Source: Stieleria maiorica
Lineage (GTDB): Bacteria > Planctomycetota > Planctomycetia > Pirellulales > Pirellulaceae
DNA length: 64,000 bases
Assembly (NCBI RefSeq): GCF_008035925.1
Contig: NZ_CP036264.1
Location: 2,538,443 to 2,602,442 of the forward strand
Direction: 5' to 3'
Part shown: one piece after another, positions 1-7,958 of the stretch
Layout of the letters: each line of letters starts with the position of its first letter
How positions within the stretch are numbered: position 1 is the first letter of the stretch
Position numbers and translations under genes: made by a program
The notes under the pieces: generated by a model
Seen by the model: the letters and a program-made list of their open reading frames with translations, nothing else
Told to the model about the DNA's origin: nothing
Database searches by the model: none

Positions 1-363
1 GCGAAGCAGTCGGTGCCGATCGACGAACAGGTGGCGAATGACAGGAAACTTACTCATTGGGCGAAGTTCGATAGCACTCCGTTCCTCATCGAGCAGACGG
101 TCAACCAGCAAAGAACAGGCTTGGCGTACACAACCGTAAATGAGCATGTTGCAGGACCCACATATCTCGTCCGGTCAGCCGGATTCGTACCCGATCGGCG
201 GTAGTTTTTGATCGTCGATCGTGATCGGATTTGCGCAAATCAGTTGAAGGACGCTGGTCACATTCATCCCCGGGCGATAGGCCAACTCAAAGGACTGCCA
301 GTACGACGGCCCTGACGGTTGGTCGCGTCTCTCGACACGTACTCGAAAAGTGTCAACTTGCAC
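1..363 (-). pseudogene. SdhB-like iron-sulfur protein, 5' part, with in-frame TGA at a cluster cysteine
   Basis: The reading frame runs off the left edge, so only the N-terminal part is visible. It closely matches the intact SdhB-like gene at 55870-56697: RPSYWQTFQV there is GPSYWQSFEL here, and MNVTSVLQ is shared. Codon 63 (bases 175-177) is TGA, where the intact copy has Cys63, the first ligand of the N-terminal [2Fe-2S] cluster. Downstream the frame stays open and conserved to the window edge, with CGSC, VRQACS and RPMSKFPVIR all present. The family is the succinate dehydrogenase/fumarate reductase iron-sulfur subunit, which passes electrons from the flavoprotein to quinone. The simplest reading is a recent Cys-to-stop mutation in a duplicate. 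Readthrough or selenocysteine insertion is possible but unsupported: the downstream hairpin I can see is only about 4 bp. Confidence 0.75.
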
Positions 364-522
364 TGCAATCCTCGTCAGCTACGCTGCCAGATAGCAGCAA
401 CGCAGAAAATGTGCATTCGCATCTGGACTTTAGGGGTATCCCGTTACGTTGTCCACTATTAATTCGTATGGGCCAGCCCCTAACTCCGGCGAGTTCCCAA
501 ATCCAGTGAGGAGCGGATCATC

Positions 523-1305
523 ATGACATGGACTCGCGTTATGTCGAACGACGAACTGCCGCCGGGCCAATCGAAGATGGTATTGGTCGGAAACACGATC
601 GTTGCACTTTTCAACGTCGATGGAACGGTTTACGCCATCGATGATGCATGCCCGCACCAGGGAGCTCCTTTGAGTGAAGGCAGGCTAGATGGTTGTGTGG
701 TATCCTGTCCTTGGCACCGTGTCGAGGTTGACGTCACCAGTGGTCGATTGCTCAGCGGCCCAGGAATTCGTGATGTCGCTTGCTACGCAATCAAAATCGA
801 TGGCGAAGTCGTCTGGGTCGACGTTCCTGATTCGGGCCCCTGCCGCAGGGCGATCGGCCGTTCAACCGGAGGCAAACAAGTGATCGCCACGACGGACGGT
901 GATCGGAAAGGTGAAGCTATGAAAAATCAACTGCCGGAGATTGAACTTGCGAGAGCCTACGACGCAGTTCCTCAGGACAACCGCCATTACCGCGTGTTGG
1001 TGGACAGGCTCTGGCCGCGGGGGGTCTCAAAAGAAAAGCTAAACCTTGATGAATGGGCGAAAGAGTTTGCGCCCAGCAACGATCTGAGGAGATGGTTCAA
1101 TCATGATCCCGACAGATGGGACGAGTTTCGCCAGCGGTACCTCAAAGAGCTTGATGAAATCGAGGGCGGATTTCGAAGCGTGATTGACGACGCGGGAAAA
1201 CGAACGATTCTTTTGATCTATGGTGCAAAAGACGAGCGGCACAATCAAGCCGTGGTGTTGAAGGAATGGCTTTTGAAGCATCATGGACCACCAGCGGATG
1301 CATGA
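523..1305 (+). CDS. Rieske [2Fe-2S] ferredoxin-DUF488 fusion protein
   Basis: This is one 260-aa frame with two domains. Residues 1-105 are a small Rieske ferredoxin: Cys43-Pro-His45 and Cys62-Pro-Trp-His65 are the two ligand pairs, and the next 35 residues complete a NirD/ferredoxin-like fold. Residues 133-256 are a DUF488 domain (motif YRVLVDRLWPRGV, then RWFNHDPDRWDEF and ILLIYGAKD), very similar to the stand-alone DUF488 gene at 54170-54544. A 27-residue polar linker joins them. A Met at residue 133 (base 919) follows a GGTGA sequence, so a separate DUF488 product from internal initiation is possible. The substrate of DUF488 proteins is not established; the Rieske domain suggests electron transfer to it. 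It is divergent from the SdhB remnant. The Rieske assignment is certain from ligands; the functional link is inference. Confidence 0.85.
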   Translation: MTWTRVMSNDELPPGQSKMVLVGNTIVALFNVDGTVYAIDDACPHQGAPLSEGRLDGCVVSCPWHRVEVDVTSGRLLSGPGIRDVACYAIKIDGEVVWVDVPDSGPCRRAIGRSTGGKQVIATTDGDRKGEAMKNQLPEIELARAYDAVPQDNRHYRVLVDRLWPRGVSKEKLNLDEWAKEFAPSNDLRRWFNHDPDRWDEFRQRYLKELDEIEGGFRSVIDDAGKRTILLIYGAKDERHNQAVVLKEWLLKHHGPPADA

Positions 1306-1457
1306 GCGGTCTGTGACCGATGGGCTGAATTGCATCAACGCCCCGTACGGCGGGGGCTTGAACAGCAAAGTCACGGAGAAAGGCAGCAAAGTGGAAGCTT
1401 GGGTTGCAGCGTAACAGCGGGCAGGTGCCGCGCGGTCTGCCTTGATTTTCGCACGCG

Positions 1458-2108
1458 TCAGGTTTGCTTTCGGGGCGAAAGAGTCGCAGGCCTCTGAGCG
1501 ATTTTGCTTCCCCTGTTGTGTCGCTTGTGCCGCCGCAAGACGCCTGCAATCGTCACTTGTAAACTCGGTAATAGCTCTTCCTCGAACCAAGGGTTGGCTT
1601 TCAACCAACCATGGTTTCTTGGGCTGGGGTGTGGCAGTGGAAAAACAGTAGGACCGTACTTGCGCCAATTCGCGACGTTTTCCGTCAGCGATTTGCTGTG
1701 CCCCTCGGCTAGGTAACGGGATTGCGCATATGCCCCAACCAGCAGTGTCAACTCGATATTTGGTAATTCGTCGAGCAATCGACGGTGCCACAATCTCTCG
1801 CATTCTTTCCGTGGAGGCAGGTCTCCAGAACGTCCGCGCCCCGGATAACAGAAACCCATTGGCATGATTCCTACCAGTTTGGCGTCGTAGAACTGTTCGC
1901 ATTCAACTCCCATCCAAGCCCGCAGACGCTTCCCGCTGGCATCGTCCCAGGGGATTCCCGACTGATGCACCTTTCGCCCGGGGGCCTGTCCGACGATCAG
2001 GATCTTCGCATCCTCGGCCGCTTGGACAACCGGTCGAGGCCCTGCCGGAAGATGCGATTCACATTCCCGGCACCTATCAATCTGCTCTAGCAGTGCGCAC
2101 AGTGACAT
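1458..2108 (-). CDS. Uracil-DNA glycosylase superfamily protein
   Basis: This 216-aa protein has the two catalytic-pocket motifs of the UDG superfamily: GQAPGRKVHQSGIPWDD at about residues 40-56 and LPHPSPRN near residue 160. CRREC-type cysteines near the N-terminus (Cys13, Cys16) recall the iron-sulfur UDG families 4 and 5, but I cannot place all four cluster ligands with confidence. The expected role is excision of uracil or related deaminated bases from DNA, leaving an abasic site for base-excision repair. Deamination is a known outcome of nitrosative stress, which fits the NO genes downstream, but that link is inference. The start at 2108 has AGGAG six bases upstream and lies 8 bases after the stop of the 149-aa gene, so the two form an operon. 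A longer antisense frame at 1039-1902 is a shadow. Confidence 0.8.
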   Translation of the reverse strand: MSLCALLEQIDRCRECESHLPAGPRPVVQAAEDAKILIVGQAPGRKVHQSGIPWDDASGKRLRAWMGVECEQFYDAKLVGIMPMGFCYPGRGRSGDLPPRKECERLWHRRLLDELPNIELTLLVGAYAQSRYLAEGHSKSLTENVANWRKYGPTVFPLPHPSPRNHGWLKANPWFEEELLPSLQVTIAGVLRRHKRHNRGSKIAQRPATLSPRKQT

Positions 2109-2116
2109 TCGCGCTC

Positions 2117-2566
2117 CTAGTCGATTCTCGTAAAGTTGGCAATTTGGATTCCTTTCGTTTCCTCCAAATCACGTAGACGTTCTGCCAAATGCAAGACGGA
2201 CGGAGCGGCGCTGCACCCCTCAAGACGTTGAAGCAATTCATCAAGCCATCGATCCGATGTCAGTGCGCACATCAGTGCCTCTTGAAACGATTGTTGATGG
2301 TCGCAACGGCAGTCTTTTGCATGGGACACCTCCCGGCTGAGCACCGGACCCGACGTTAGAAACGTTGAATGCTTTTGGTCCAACTGCCCCAACTCAATGC
2401 GAACGACATTCAGTGAATAATCCTCCAGTTCCACAAGGTGCTCAAGCAGGATTTTCGCCATTGGGTCGATTGCCTGACCGGCGAGATCTTCGTAGGTAGA
2501 TCTCCGCATGCAGTGGTAGTGTTCAAGCATTTGAAGCACCTCGTAAACCGTTCGTGGTTCTTTCAT
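2117..2566 (-). CDS. Conserved 149-aa helical protein of unknown function (paralogue A)
   Basis: I do not recognise a named family. The start at 2566 is chosen over an upstream one because GAGGAGCG precedes it at good spacing and the paralogue at 55334-55783 begins at the same point (SNPRTVYE versus KEPRTVYE). The predicted content is mostly alpha-helical: an amphipathic N-terminal half with LLEHLVELEDYSL (acidic and His residues spaced as in ferritin-like or hemerythrin-like bundles), then a cysteine pair (DCRCD), then a helix with LLQRLEGCSAAPSVL. The Cys-x-Cys pair and the GCSAAPS stretch are conserved in both copies, suggesting metal or thiol chemistry. It lies 8 bases upstream of the uracil-DNA glycosylase and near a cupin whose own paralogue neighbours copy B. 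The repeated association argues for a shared redox role; this is inference. Confidence 0.8.
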   Translation of the reverse strand: MKEPRTVYEVLQMLEHYHCMRRSTYEDLAGQAIDPMAKILLEHLVELEDYSLNVVRIELGQLDQKHSTFLTSGPVLSREVSHAKDCRCDHQQSFQEALMCALTSDRWLDELLQRLEGCSAAPSVLHLAERLRDLEETKGIQIANFTRID

Positions 2567-2892
2567 CACGATCGCTCCTCGAGTGTTGATTGTCAAATTC
2601 AAATCACGCTGAGCAATGCGAATGCCAACCAGGCAAGTTTGACCTTCAGTGCATGACGGCGTTTTGACGCACTGTGATGGAGACGCCGTCCGTGAAAAAA
2701 TCGCGATGGCACCGTCAACTTGAGTTGTCGGCGAACATGCCCGGTGACAAACGCGGCGTTCACTTTGTCACAGGGCCATTACCTGCATTTCAGTGCCATA
2801 AAACGTGCTCCAGACCTTTATGGTTCAAGGCGTTACTGAAAACATCGTCCTCCGCTTCGGACGGAAGTTGACCTTGCAAACCGAGAGAGAAG
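2567..2892. other. Intergenic control region between the 149-aa gene and the cupin
   Basis: This 326-base stretch separates divergent genes and must hold two promoters. I see no convincing ORF. The one visible element is an inverted repeat, CAGTGC at 2647-2652 and GCACTG at 2669-2674, with a 16-base spacer; its role is unknown. Confidence 0.4.
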
Positions 2893-3234
2893 ATGTCGAT
2901 TCCACATGCCGCTCCAGGAGTGCCCGTCAACCTGCGCACGCAGGGTGATGCGTTGGCTGGCAAACAATCGCGAGCCTTCATTAAGACCGAATCGTTCGAG
3001 GTGATTCGAATGGTCGTGTCGAAGGGCGACGAGGTCTGCCACAACCACAAGGTCGATGGCCCGATCACGATTCAATGTCTCGATGGCTGCATCAATCTGG
3101 AGCTCGACGGAAGTCGTCATGCCGTTCTTGCCGACCAGTGGACGTATGTGCCTGCTGGTCTTCGCCACACAATTTCGGGGGTCGAAGACTCGGTCGTGCT
3201 GCTGACTTTCATCTTTTCACAGGAGCTTCAATGA
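2893..3234 (+). CDS. Small cupin-domain protein (paralogue A)
   Basis: A 113-aa single-domain cupin. Residues about 50-105 carry the cupin core: VCHNHKVDGPITIQCLDGC, then WTYVPAGLRHTI, then a C-terminal beta strand. His residues in CHNH and RHTI are candidate metal ligands, although the classical motif spacing is not exact. It starts with MSIPHAA, identical to the paralogue at 54931-55296, and GAGAGAAG precedes the ATG. The two cupins each sit next to a copy of the 149-aa protein, so they probably work in the same pathway. Small cupins of this type often bind metal and act as sensors or detoxifying enzymes, but nothing here defines the substrate. Confidence 0.85.
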   Translation: MSIPHAAPGVPVNLRTQGDALAGKQSRAFIKTESFEVIRMVVSKGDEVCHNHKVDGPITIQCLDGCINLELDGSRHAVLADQWTYVPAGLRHTISGVEDSVVLLTFIFSQELQ

Positions 3235-3293
3235 ATCACGAAATCAGACCATCAATGCCGCTACAGCTTGATGCTGCTGGCTACCGCGCCGGT

Positions 3294-4337
3294 TTAATGT
3301 CCTCGCAGTTTCCATAGCGATCGCAGCATCGTCAGGAAAGTGAGTCCCCACGCTACGAGCGCAATGTAGACGAAGATGTTCGGAATCAACAACAAATATG
3401 GCGCGTCCAATTCCTGCGCCAAACGAATCGTGCATACGGCGTACATTCCGATCGGGAAGACGATGCTCCAGTACTGAGGGTCGTAAGCGAATGCAACCCG
3501 CTTGTAGACATGACGCCAAATGCCGAGCGTCACCAGCATGGGGATCCACCAAGTTGCCGTCGCCCAGAACAGCAATGTCAAGCCTTTGATGAACGGCAAC
3601 AATTGAAGCAAAATGGGTGAGCTATCTGCCTTCGAGACTAAAGTTGCACCCGCCAGAGTGGAGATTGCCATGGCTCCCATGTTGATCCAATAGGGAGGCG
3701 ACATCTCAGACGCACTCATCGCAAAAAAAGTGTAGCGATAAAATATCAGCGAGATGATCCAAATATAAAGCATACCCCCGGCTAACCACATCGAAGCGGA
3801 AAAGAACAGGGCGATCTCGCGGTGCGATCCCAGCCGTTCCGACAGCATGCCCCCCAGAACGGAAACCGCTTGCGTTGCGACGACCGAGACCAACCAATCG
3901 CCGTGAATTCCTTCGGCCAACGTAGGCTTGGACTGTTTCACCGTCAAACTGGTGAAAACCACATTGGTGAGTGCGAGCCCAAGGACGACTCCGACGGTCC
4001 ACAGGGTGACGGAAGCCGCAGGAGCGTTGGCAAGCAGTAAAAACTGAATTCCCACGACGCAGCAGGCGGCAACGGTCGTAAAAAAACCGACTCCGCGCTT
4101 GTGATCAATTAGATCGGCCATTAGCAGACGCGGGAAAAAGATTGCCCTTAGGGCAGAGAGAATCACCAGCGATAGAAACGCGGCGATGTTGATACCGAAC
4201 AAAGCAGTTGGGATCACAGGCAATTCCAGCAAATGGCAGGCTGTCGAAACGGTACCGGTTGCCATGACCAGAGCGAAGTAGGCAGGATTCAGCGTGGAAC
4301 TGGCTCTCAGCAGTGATTTCATCCATGATCCAGTCAT
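3294..4337 (-). CDS. TDT/SLAC1-family anion transporter (TehA-like)
   Basis: A 347-aa inner-membrane protein with about ten hydrophobic helices. The opening NPAYFALVMATGTVS is characteristic of the tellurite-resistance/dicarboxylate transporter (TDT) family, which includes TehA, malate transporters and the plant anion channel SLAC1. Length fits the family (about 320-380 aa). It faces the cupin gene tail to tail with 59 bases between stops. The transported anion cannot be deduced; in this setting nitrate, sulfite or small dicarboxylates are all possible. An alternative start at Met6 (4322) would remove only five residues. Confidence 0.85.
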   Translation of the reverse strand: MTGSWMKSLLRASSTLNPAYFALVMATGTVSTACHLLELPVIPTALFGINIAAFLSLVILSALRAIFFPRLLMADLIDHKRGVGFFTTVAACCVVGIQFLLLANAPAASVTLWTVGVVLGLALTNVVFTSLTVKQSKPTLAEGIHGDWLVSVVATQAVSVLGGMLSERLGSHREIALFFSASMWLAGGMLYIWIISLIFYRYTFFAMSASEMSPPYWINMGAMAISTLAGATLVSKADSSPILLQLLPFIKGLTLLFWATATWWIPMLVTLGIWRHVYKRVAFAYDPQYWSIVFPIGMYAVCTIRLAQELDAPYLLLIPNIFVYIALVAWGLTFLTMLRSLWKLRGH

Positions 4338-4472
4338 ACATGGTGCCGCAACAACTCGATGTGCAAATCCAAACGGAGACGATTCGCAGCAGCGGCTGGC
4401 GATACCACGCCCCTGTTGCTATCCCTCCTAAGACACATGGTGGCCGTTAACAACCACAACGAGTACATCGAT

Positions 4473-5750
4473 CTATCGTACTCCCGTCCGAATTGTATTC
4501 TTCAAGGAAGCTTGATCCGATGGTGACTCACTGGAAACGTGAATCGGCAGCAATGCATATCCGCTGGCCGGGTAGGCTGCAAGTACGGGAGCGACATCTG
4601 GTTGAAAATCGATTCCCGTCGTTAGCTCCAGTAGCTTTTCCATGAACACTTGAAGTTCCATGCGTGCGAGAGGTGCACCGGGGCAAACATGTAACCCTGC
4701 ACCATACAACAAATTTTTATCCGGATTGCGGTCCAATCTCACGGTGGTTGGTTCAGCAAATACAGTTTCATCACGATTGGCTGATATCCAATTCAGTGAC
4801 AGCCGCTCGTTCGCTTCAATCTGTCGAGCACCTATTTGGACGGGGCAGGTCGTAGTCCGTCGATTATTGACCAAAGGGTTGTGAACCCGCAGGATTTCGT
4901 CAATCGCCGTCGGTAGTAGTGTTGCCTCGCATCGCATTTGTTGCTGCAAATTCTGGTCGTCGGCTAATTGATGAACCAAAATTCCAATTGCGGCGGAAAT
5001 CGTGCCAACTTCGCCGACCGTCCAATTGCGCAAGATGCTTGTGATTTCTTCATTGCTCAGTCGGCGACCATCAACGGTTTCGTGCAGTAGCGAAGCGGTC
5101 AAATCTTCGTGCGGTCCCGCAGACGAAGCAATGCGATGCTTGATCAAACCATCCACAATCGTCTCGAACGTGCGGGCCAATTCGGAAAGTCTCTTGCGAT
5201 CGATCTTTCGTGTCGCGTCATGGTGCTTTACGTTCCAATCAATGAGTGTGTCATGCAAACTCACCGGCCAGCCGAGAAAGGCACATTGGATTTGAACGGC
5301 GAAGTGGCTGGCCACTTCCGAGATCAACTCCACGTCGTTTCCCTTTGAAACGACATTGCCTATCAGATCAGCGGCAATCCTGCGACACGTTGGCTCGAAC
5401 GACTTGATACGTTCAGGGTTGAAGTAGGGCTCGATGACTTTGCGATAGACCGTGTGTTCCGGTGGATCCATTCCGTTGGGGACCGACAAATGCTGCGAGA
5501 CATGATTGCTAAAGGACTCGGGATCATGCAGGACTCGCATGACATCAGCATGGCGAAACAGGGACCAGCCGCGGGCTTCGCTGTAAGCCACCGGACAACG
5601 ACGTCGCATCTCGTCGTATGCAGCAACTTGATCGCATTGGACTTTGGAGGAATCGGGATCCCAATCTGACTTCACGTCATCGACCTTTCTGGGGGGCGTG
5701 AAAAACAACTCGAAAACTACAGCTTCGCTCAATAGACGCAATGTTTTCAC
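4473..5750 (-). CDS. Cytochrome P450
   Basis: A 425-aa soluble bacterial P450. The heme-binding loop YGAGLHVCPGAPLAR places the thiolate ligand at Cys356, the EILR K-helix motif is at 285-288, and GEVGT at 246-250 is the oxygen-activating I-helix segment. Early PPEHTVYRKV matches the C-helix region of bacterial P450s. No membrane anchor is seen, so it is cytoplasmic and needs a separate ferredoxin partner; the Rieske protein nearby is only a loose candidate. It follows the PQQ-propeller gene by 30 bases and probably ends the long minus-strand operon that begins with the NO genes. The substrate is unknown. Some fungal P450s reduce NO, but nothing in the sequence shows that here. Confidence 0.9.
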   Translation of the reverse strand: MKTLRLLSEAVVFELFFTPPRKVDDVKSDWDPDSSKVQCDQVAAYDEMRRRCPVAYSEARGWSLFRHADVMRVLHDPESFSNHVSQHLSVPNGMDPPEHTVYRKVIEPYFNPERIKSFEPTCRRIAADLIGNVVSKGNDVELISEVASHFAVQIQCAFLGWPVSLHDTLIDWNVKHHDATRKIDRKRLSELARTFETIVDGLIKHRIASSAGPHEDLTASLLHETVDGRRLSNEEITSILRNWTVGEVGTISAAIGILVHQLADDQNLQQQMRCEATLLPTAIDEILRVHNPLVNNRRTTTCPVQIGARQIEANERLSLNWISANRDETVFAEPTTVRLDRNPDKNLLYGAGLHVCPGAPLARMELQVFMEKLLELTTGIDFQPDVAPVLAAYPASGYALLPIHVSSESPSDQASLKNTIRTGVR

Positions 5751-5780
5751 CGTCTGGTGACGGCAGCTGCGAATGAGGGG

Positions 5781-7310
5781 TCACTGCTTTGTTCCGATAC
5801 AGTAAAGACGCTGGCCGGTCCGAATCAGTAATCGATCTTGAGCGAATGCGACTCCGTACACGGCTGGGTCATCGTAGGAAAACAACTGGTGAAGTGCCTT
5901 TTCAGGCATGCCAGCCAACATCTTTTCAGGTCCGGTTTTTTCGGGTGCTTCTTCGGCGGGGAGGCGATTGGACTCGCGAGATTTTTTCGCTTCCTCCCGT
6001 GCCTGCACCATCGCTTCGGCGTCCCATAACTGATTGCGGGCAATCTGGTCGTACTCTGGGGCAGGCCTCAAAACCACGGTGAATCCATTTTTGGTGACGA
6101 AATAGATCAACTGGTTTCCAGCATCGTCGGTGACCCCAATGGCAGATGCCCAGCAGGGATTTCCGATTCGTTTGGCAAAGCAGCGTTCCCCCGTTTCTGC
6201 ATCGACGCAGTAGAGCACACCTGATTTGTTGACATAATAGACATAACCCCCAAAGACAAGTGGCGAGGAATAGTACGAGTTTGCGCGTTCGGCTGACCAT
6301 ACAACGGTAGGCGCATTGCTTTCGCTTAGATCACCCATGTCAATCTTGCAATTCGATCCCGCTATTGCTTCCTCACTCGCGCTGGAATGAAACATTTGCG
6401 TCGATCCCGTGTACACCGATCCGTCCACGACCGTTGCCGACGGGATGTGATTGCCCGCCAACCCGGAGCGTTGCCAAAGCATCGCTCCGTTGTTCGCGTC
6501 GTACGCCTCAATCGTGTCCGCGGAACTGATAACGATCAGATCGTGATTTGCGACCGTGGTGGCGACTGGAGAAGACCATGACGGAACGCGATGGCCACGC
6601 TCGGTTTTCCATGCAATCGAACCGTCGGATTTGTTGATCGCCACGATGTACGATGGTCCGCTGTGATCGATGACTAGGATAACGTGATCGTCGGTTTGGC
6701 ACGGAGAGCTGGCGGTTCCCCGTTCATTGACTGGCATGCCGAAGCGATCGAATAGTGCCACCGTCCAAAGAACCTCGCCTTGATGGTCCATCGCAGTCAC
6801 ATCGCCAGTGGCGAAGAACGAAACGATGCAATGCTCATCAACGACGCACGTCGGCGCAGCCCGGCTATTGCGAAAATAGTTCTCGAACTTTGTCGACCCG
6901 GAAACCTCGCGACTCCAACAGTGCTTGCCCGACTCCAATTCGTACGAATGAACGAATTGGCGTGTTTGCCATGGTCCGTCGCTAGAAGTCAAATAAACCG
7001 TTCCATTCCAAACAACCGGTGAAGATTGACCATAGCCGGGAATCGCGACTTGCCAAGCGATGCCATGGTCAGGTGACCAGCGAATTGGTGGAGCTTCTGA
7101 CTCGACCACCGACGTCCCCCCGTTGCGGAAACTCGGCCAGTTGTCGGCGACGGCGGAATTGGCAAGTATGGCGAGAAAGGTGAGGCAAAAAACTCGACGC
7201 AAAGGCGACGGTGCGTAGGGATGCCTAGGGACGTGGATCCGGTCGATGAATCTGCTCCAGTGGTTTACTGTCTTTGGCGTCTCTAAGTCCGTTTGCAGCG
7301 AATCACGCAT
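5781..7310 (-). CDS. Exported PQQ-like beta-propeller (outer-membrane assembly/dehydrogenase-type) protein
   Basis: A 509-aa protein from the preferred start at 7310. That ATG overlaps the stop of the upstream cupin by eight bases and has AAAGGAG nine bases before it, indicating translational coupling. A hydrophobic segment after about 40 residues (RRVFCLTFLAILANSAVA) looks like a signal peptide with cleavage before DNWPSFR. WPSFRN followed by repeated blades (GIAWQVAIPGYGQSSPVVW, KHCWSREV, GSIAWKTERG, AMLWQRSGLAG) is typical of planctomycete PQQ-binding-like propeller proteins. Residues 450-500 hold a charged insertion. No catalytic motif of quinoprotein dehydrogenases stands out, so it may be structural or a binding protein. 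The long N-terminal extension before the signal sequence is odd. Confidence 0.85.
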   Translation of the reverse strand: MRDSLQTDLETPKTVNHWSRFIDRIHVPRHPYAPSPLRRVFCLTFLAILANSAVADNWPSFRNGGTSVVESEAPPIRWSPDHGIAWQVAIPGYGQSSPVVWNGTVYLTSSDGPWQTRQFVHSYELESGKHCWSREVSGSTKFENYFRNSRAAPTCVVDEHCIVSFFATGDVTAMDHQGEVLWTVALFDRFGMPVNERGTASSPCQTDDHVILVIDHSGPSYIVAINKSDGSIAWKTERGHRVPSWSSPVATTVANHDLIVISSADTIEAYDANNGAMLWQRSGLAGNHIPSATVVDGSVYTGSTQMFHSSASEEAIAGSNCKIDMGDLSESNAPTVVWSAERANSYYSSPLVFGGYVYYVNKSGVLYCVDAETGERCFAKRIGNPCWASAIGVTDDAGNQLIYFVTKNGFTVVLRPAPEYDQIARNQLWDAEAMVQAREEAKKSRESNRLPAEEAPEKTGPEKMLAGMPEKALHQLFSYDDPAVYGVAFAQDRLLIRTGQRLYCIGTKQ

Positions 7311-7635
7311 TGGACTTTGCTCCTTTAAGCAGATGAAGCAGCATGCGAGTCGGCTTGATCGCAGCGATACCATGAGGGACGTTCGCTTGCATATAGTAGT
7401 AGCTGCCGGCGACCGCGTCGGATTTCTGGTCGCCGACCGTCACATTTGCCTCGCCATCGAGAAAGTGCATGATCGCTGGCACGGCCGCGGTGTGCTCTGA
7501 AAGCTCTTGCCCAGCATCAAACGCGAATAAAACCGTTTTCAAGAACCCGTCCTGGTGCAATGTCTTGCTGACGGTGCTCCCGTTTTGAATTTCGATCGCG
7601 TTCGTCAATTGAATGGCTTGGTTGATTTGATTCAT
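7303..7635 (-). CDS. Small cupin-domain protein
   Basis: A 110-aa single cupin domain: GQELSEHTAAVPAIMHFLDGEANVTVG forms the first motif and YYYMQANVPHGIAA the second, with His residues of both motifs (EHTA and PHGI) available for metal. Proteins of this kind often stand alone and bind Fe, Zn or Ni. It starts four bases after the stop of the GYD-domain gene and its stop overlaps the start of the PQQ-propeller gene, so it lies within a tightly packed operon. It is not close to the other two cupins of the window, which share a different N-terminus (MSIPHAA). The substrate is unknown. Confidence 0.85.
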   Translation of the reverse strand: MNQINQAIQLTNAIEIQNGSTVSKTLHQDGFLKTVLFAFDAGQELSEHTAAVPAIMHFLDGEANVTVGDQKSDAVAGSYYYMQANVPHGIAAIKPTRMLLHLLKGAKSNA

Positions 7636-7639
7636 TGTT

Positions 7640-7927
7640 CTAGTGATTTAGTAGCTCGGCGGCTTCCTTATTGTCGAAAACCTGCATCGTTTGCGTCCGC
7701 ACAAAACCGTCTCTTGCAAGTTGAACGAGCAGGCGTGTTGCGGTCTTGTCGTCGGGGGCTTCGAAAATGACACATCCATCAAACGCCCCAAGGGCCCAAT
7801 ACTGGGCGACTAGCTTGCCGCCCGCCAGTTCGACTGATCTCCCGAACGCCGTCGCCCGTTGGATCGAGTCTTGAACGTTCGACGCGCCGGTATCCGTGAA
7901 TTTGATCAAGGAGTGGTATCGCAACAT
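7640..7927 (-). CDS. GYD-domain (dimeric alpha-beta barrel) protein
   Basis: A 95-aa protein of the GYD family, related to the dimeric alpha/beta-barrel fold of small monooxygenase-like proteins. The start LRYHSLIKFTDTGASNVQDSIQRA and the mid-region GKLVAQYWALGAFDGCVIFEAPDD are diagnostic; AFDG replaces the eponymous GYDG. These proteins are usually encoded near redox or stress genes and have no established reaction. Here the gene lies 31 bases after the damaged methyltransferase and four bases before a cupin, and is probably co-transcribed with norZ and ric. Confidence 0.85.
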   Translation of the reverse strand: MLRYHSLIKFTDTGASNVQDSIQRATAFGRSVELAGGKLVAQYWALGAFDGCVIFEAPDDKTATRLLVQLARDGFVRTQTMQVFDNKEAAELLNH

Positions 7928-7958
7928 TGGAGTCTCTGTCGTGCTAAAGATGAAAAGG

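Noticed and set aside
175..177. Selenocysteine at the TGA of the SdhB-like gene
   Set aside because: No convincing bSECIS hairpin is visible and the site is more simply a nonsense mutation; kept only as an alternative in the finding.
1039..1902. 287-codon minus-strand ORF
   Set aside because: It lies across the DUF488 coding sequence and the UDG gene in another frame, has no family features, and is a shadow.
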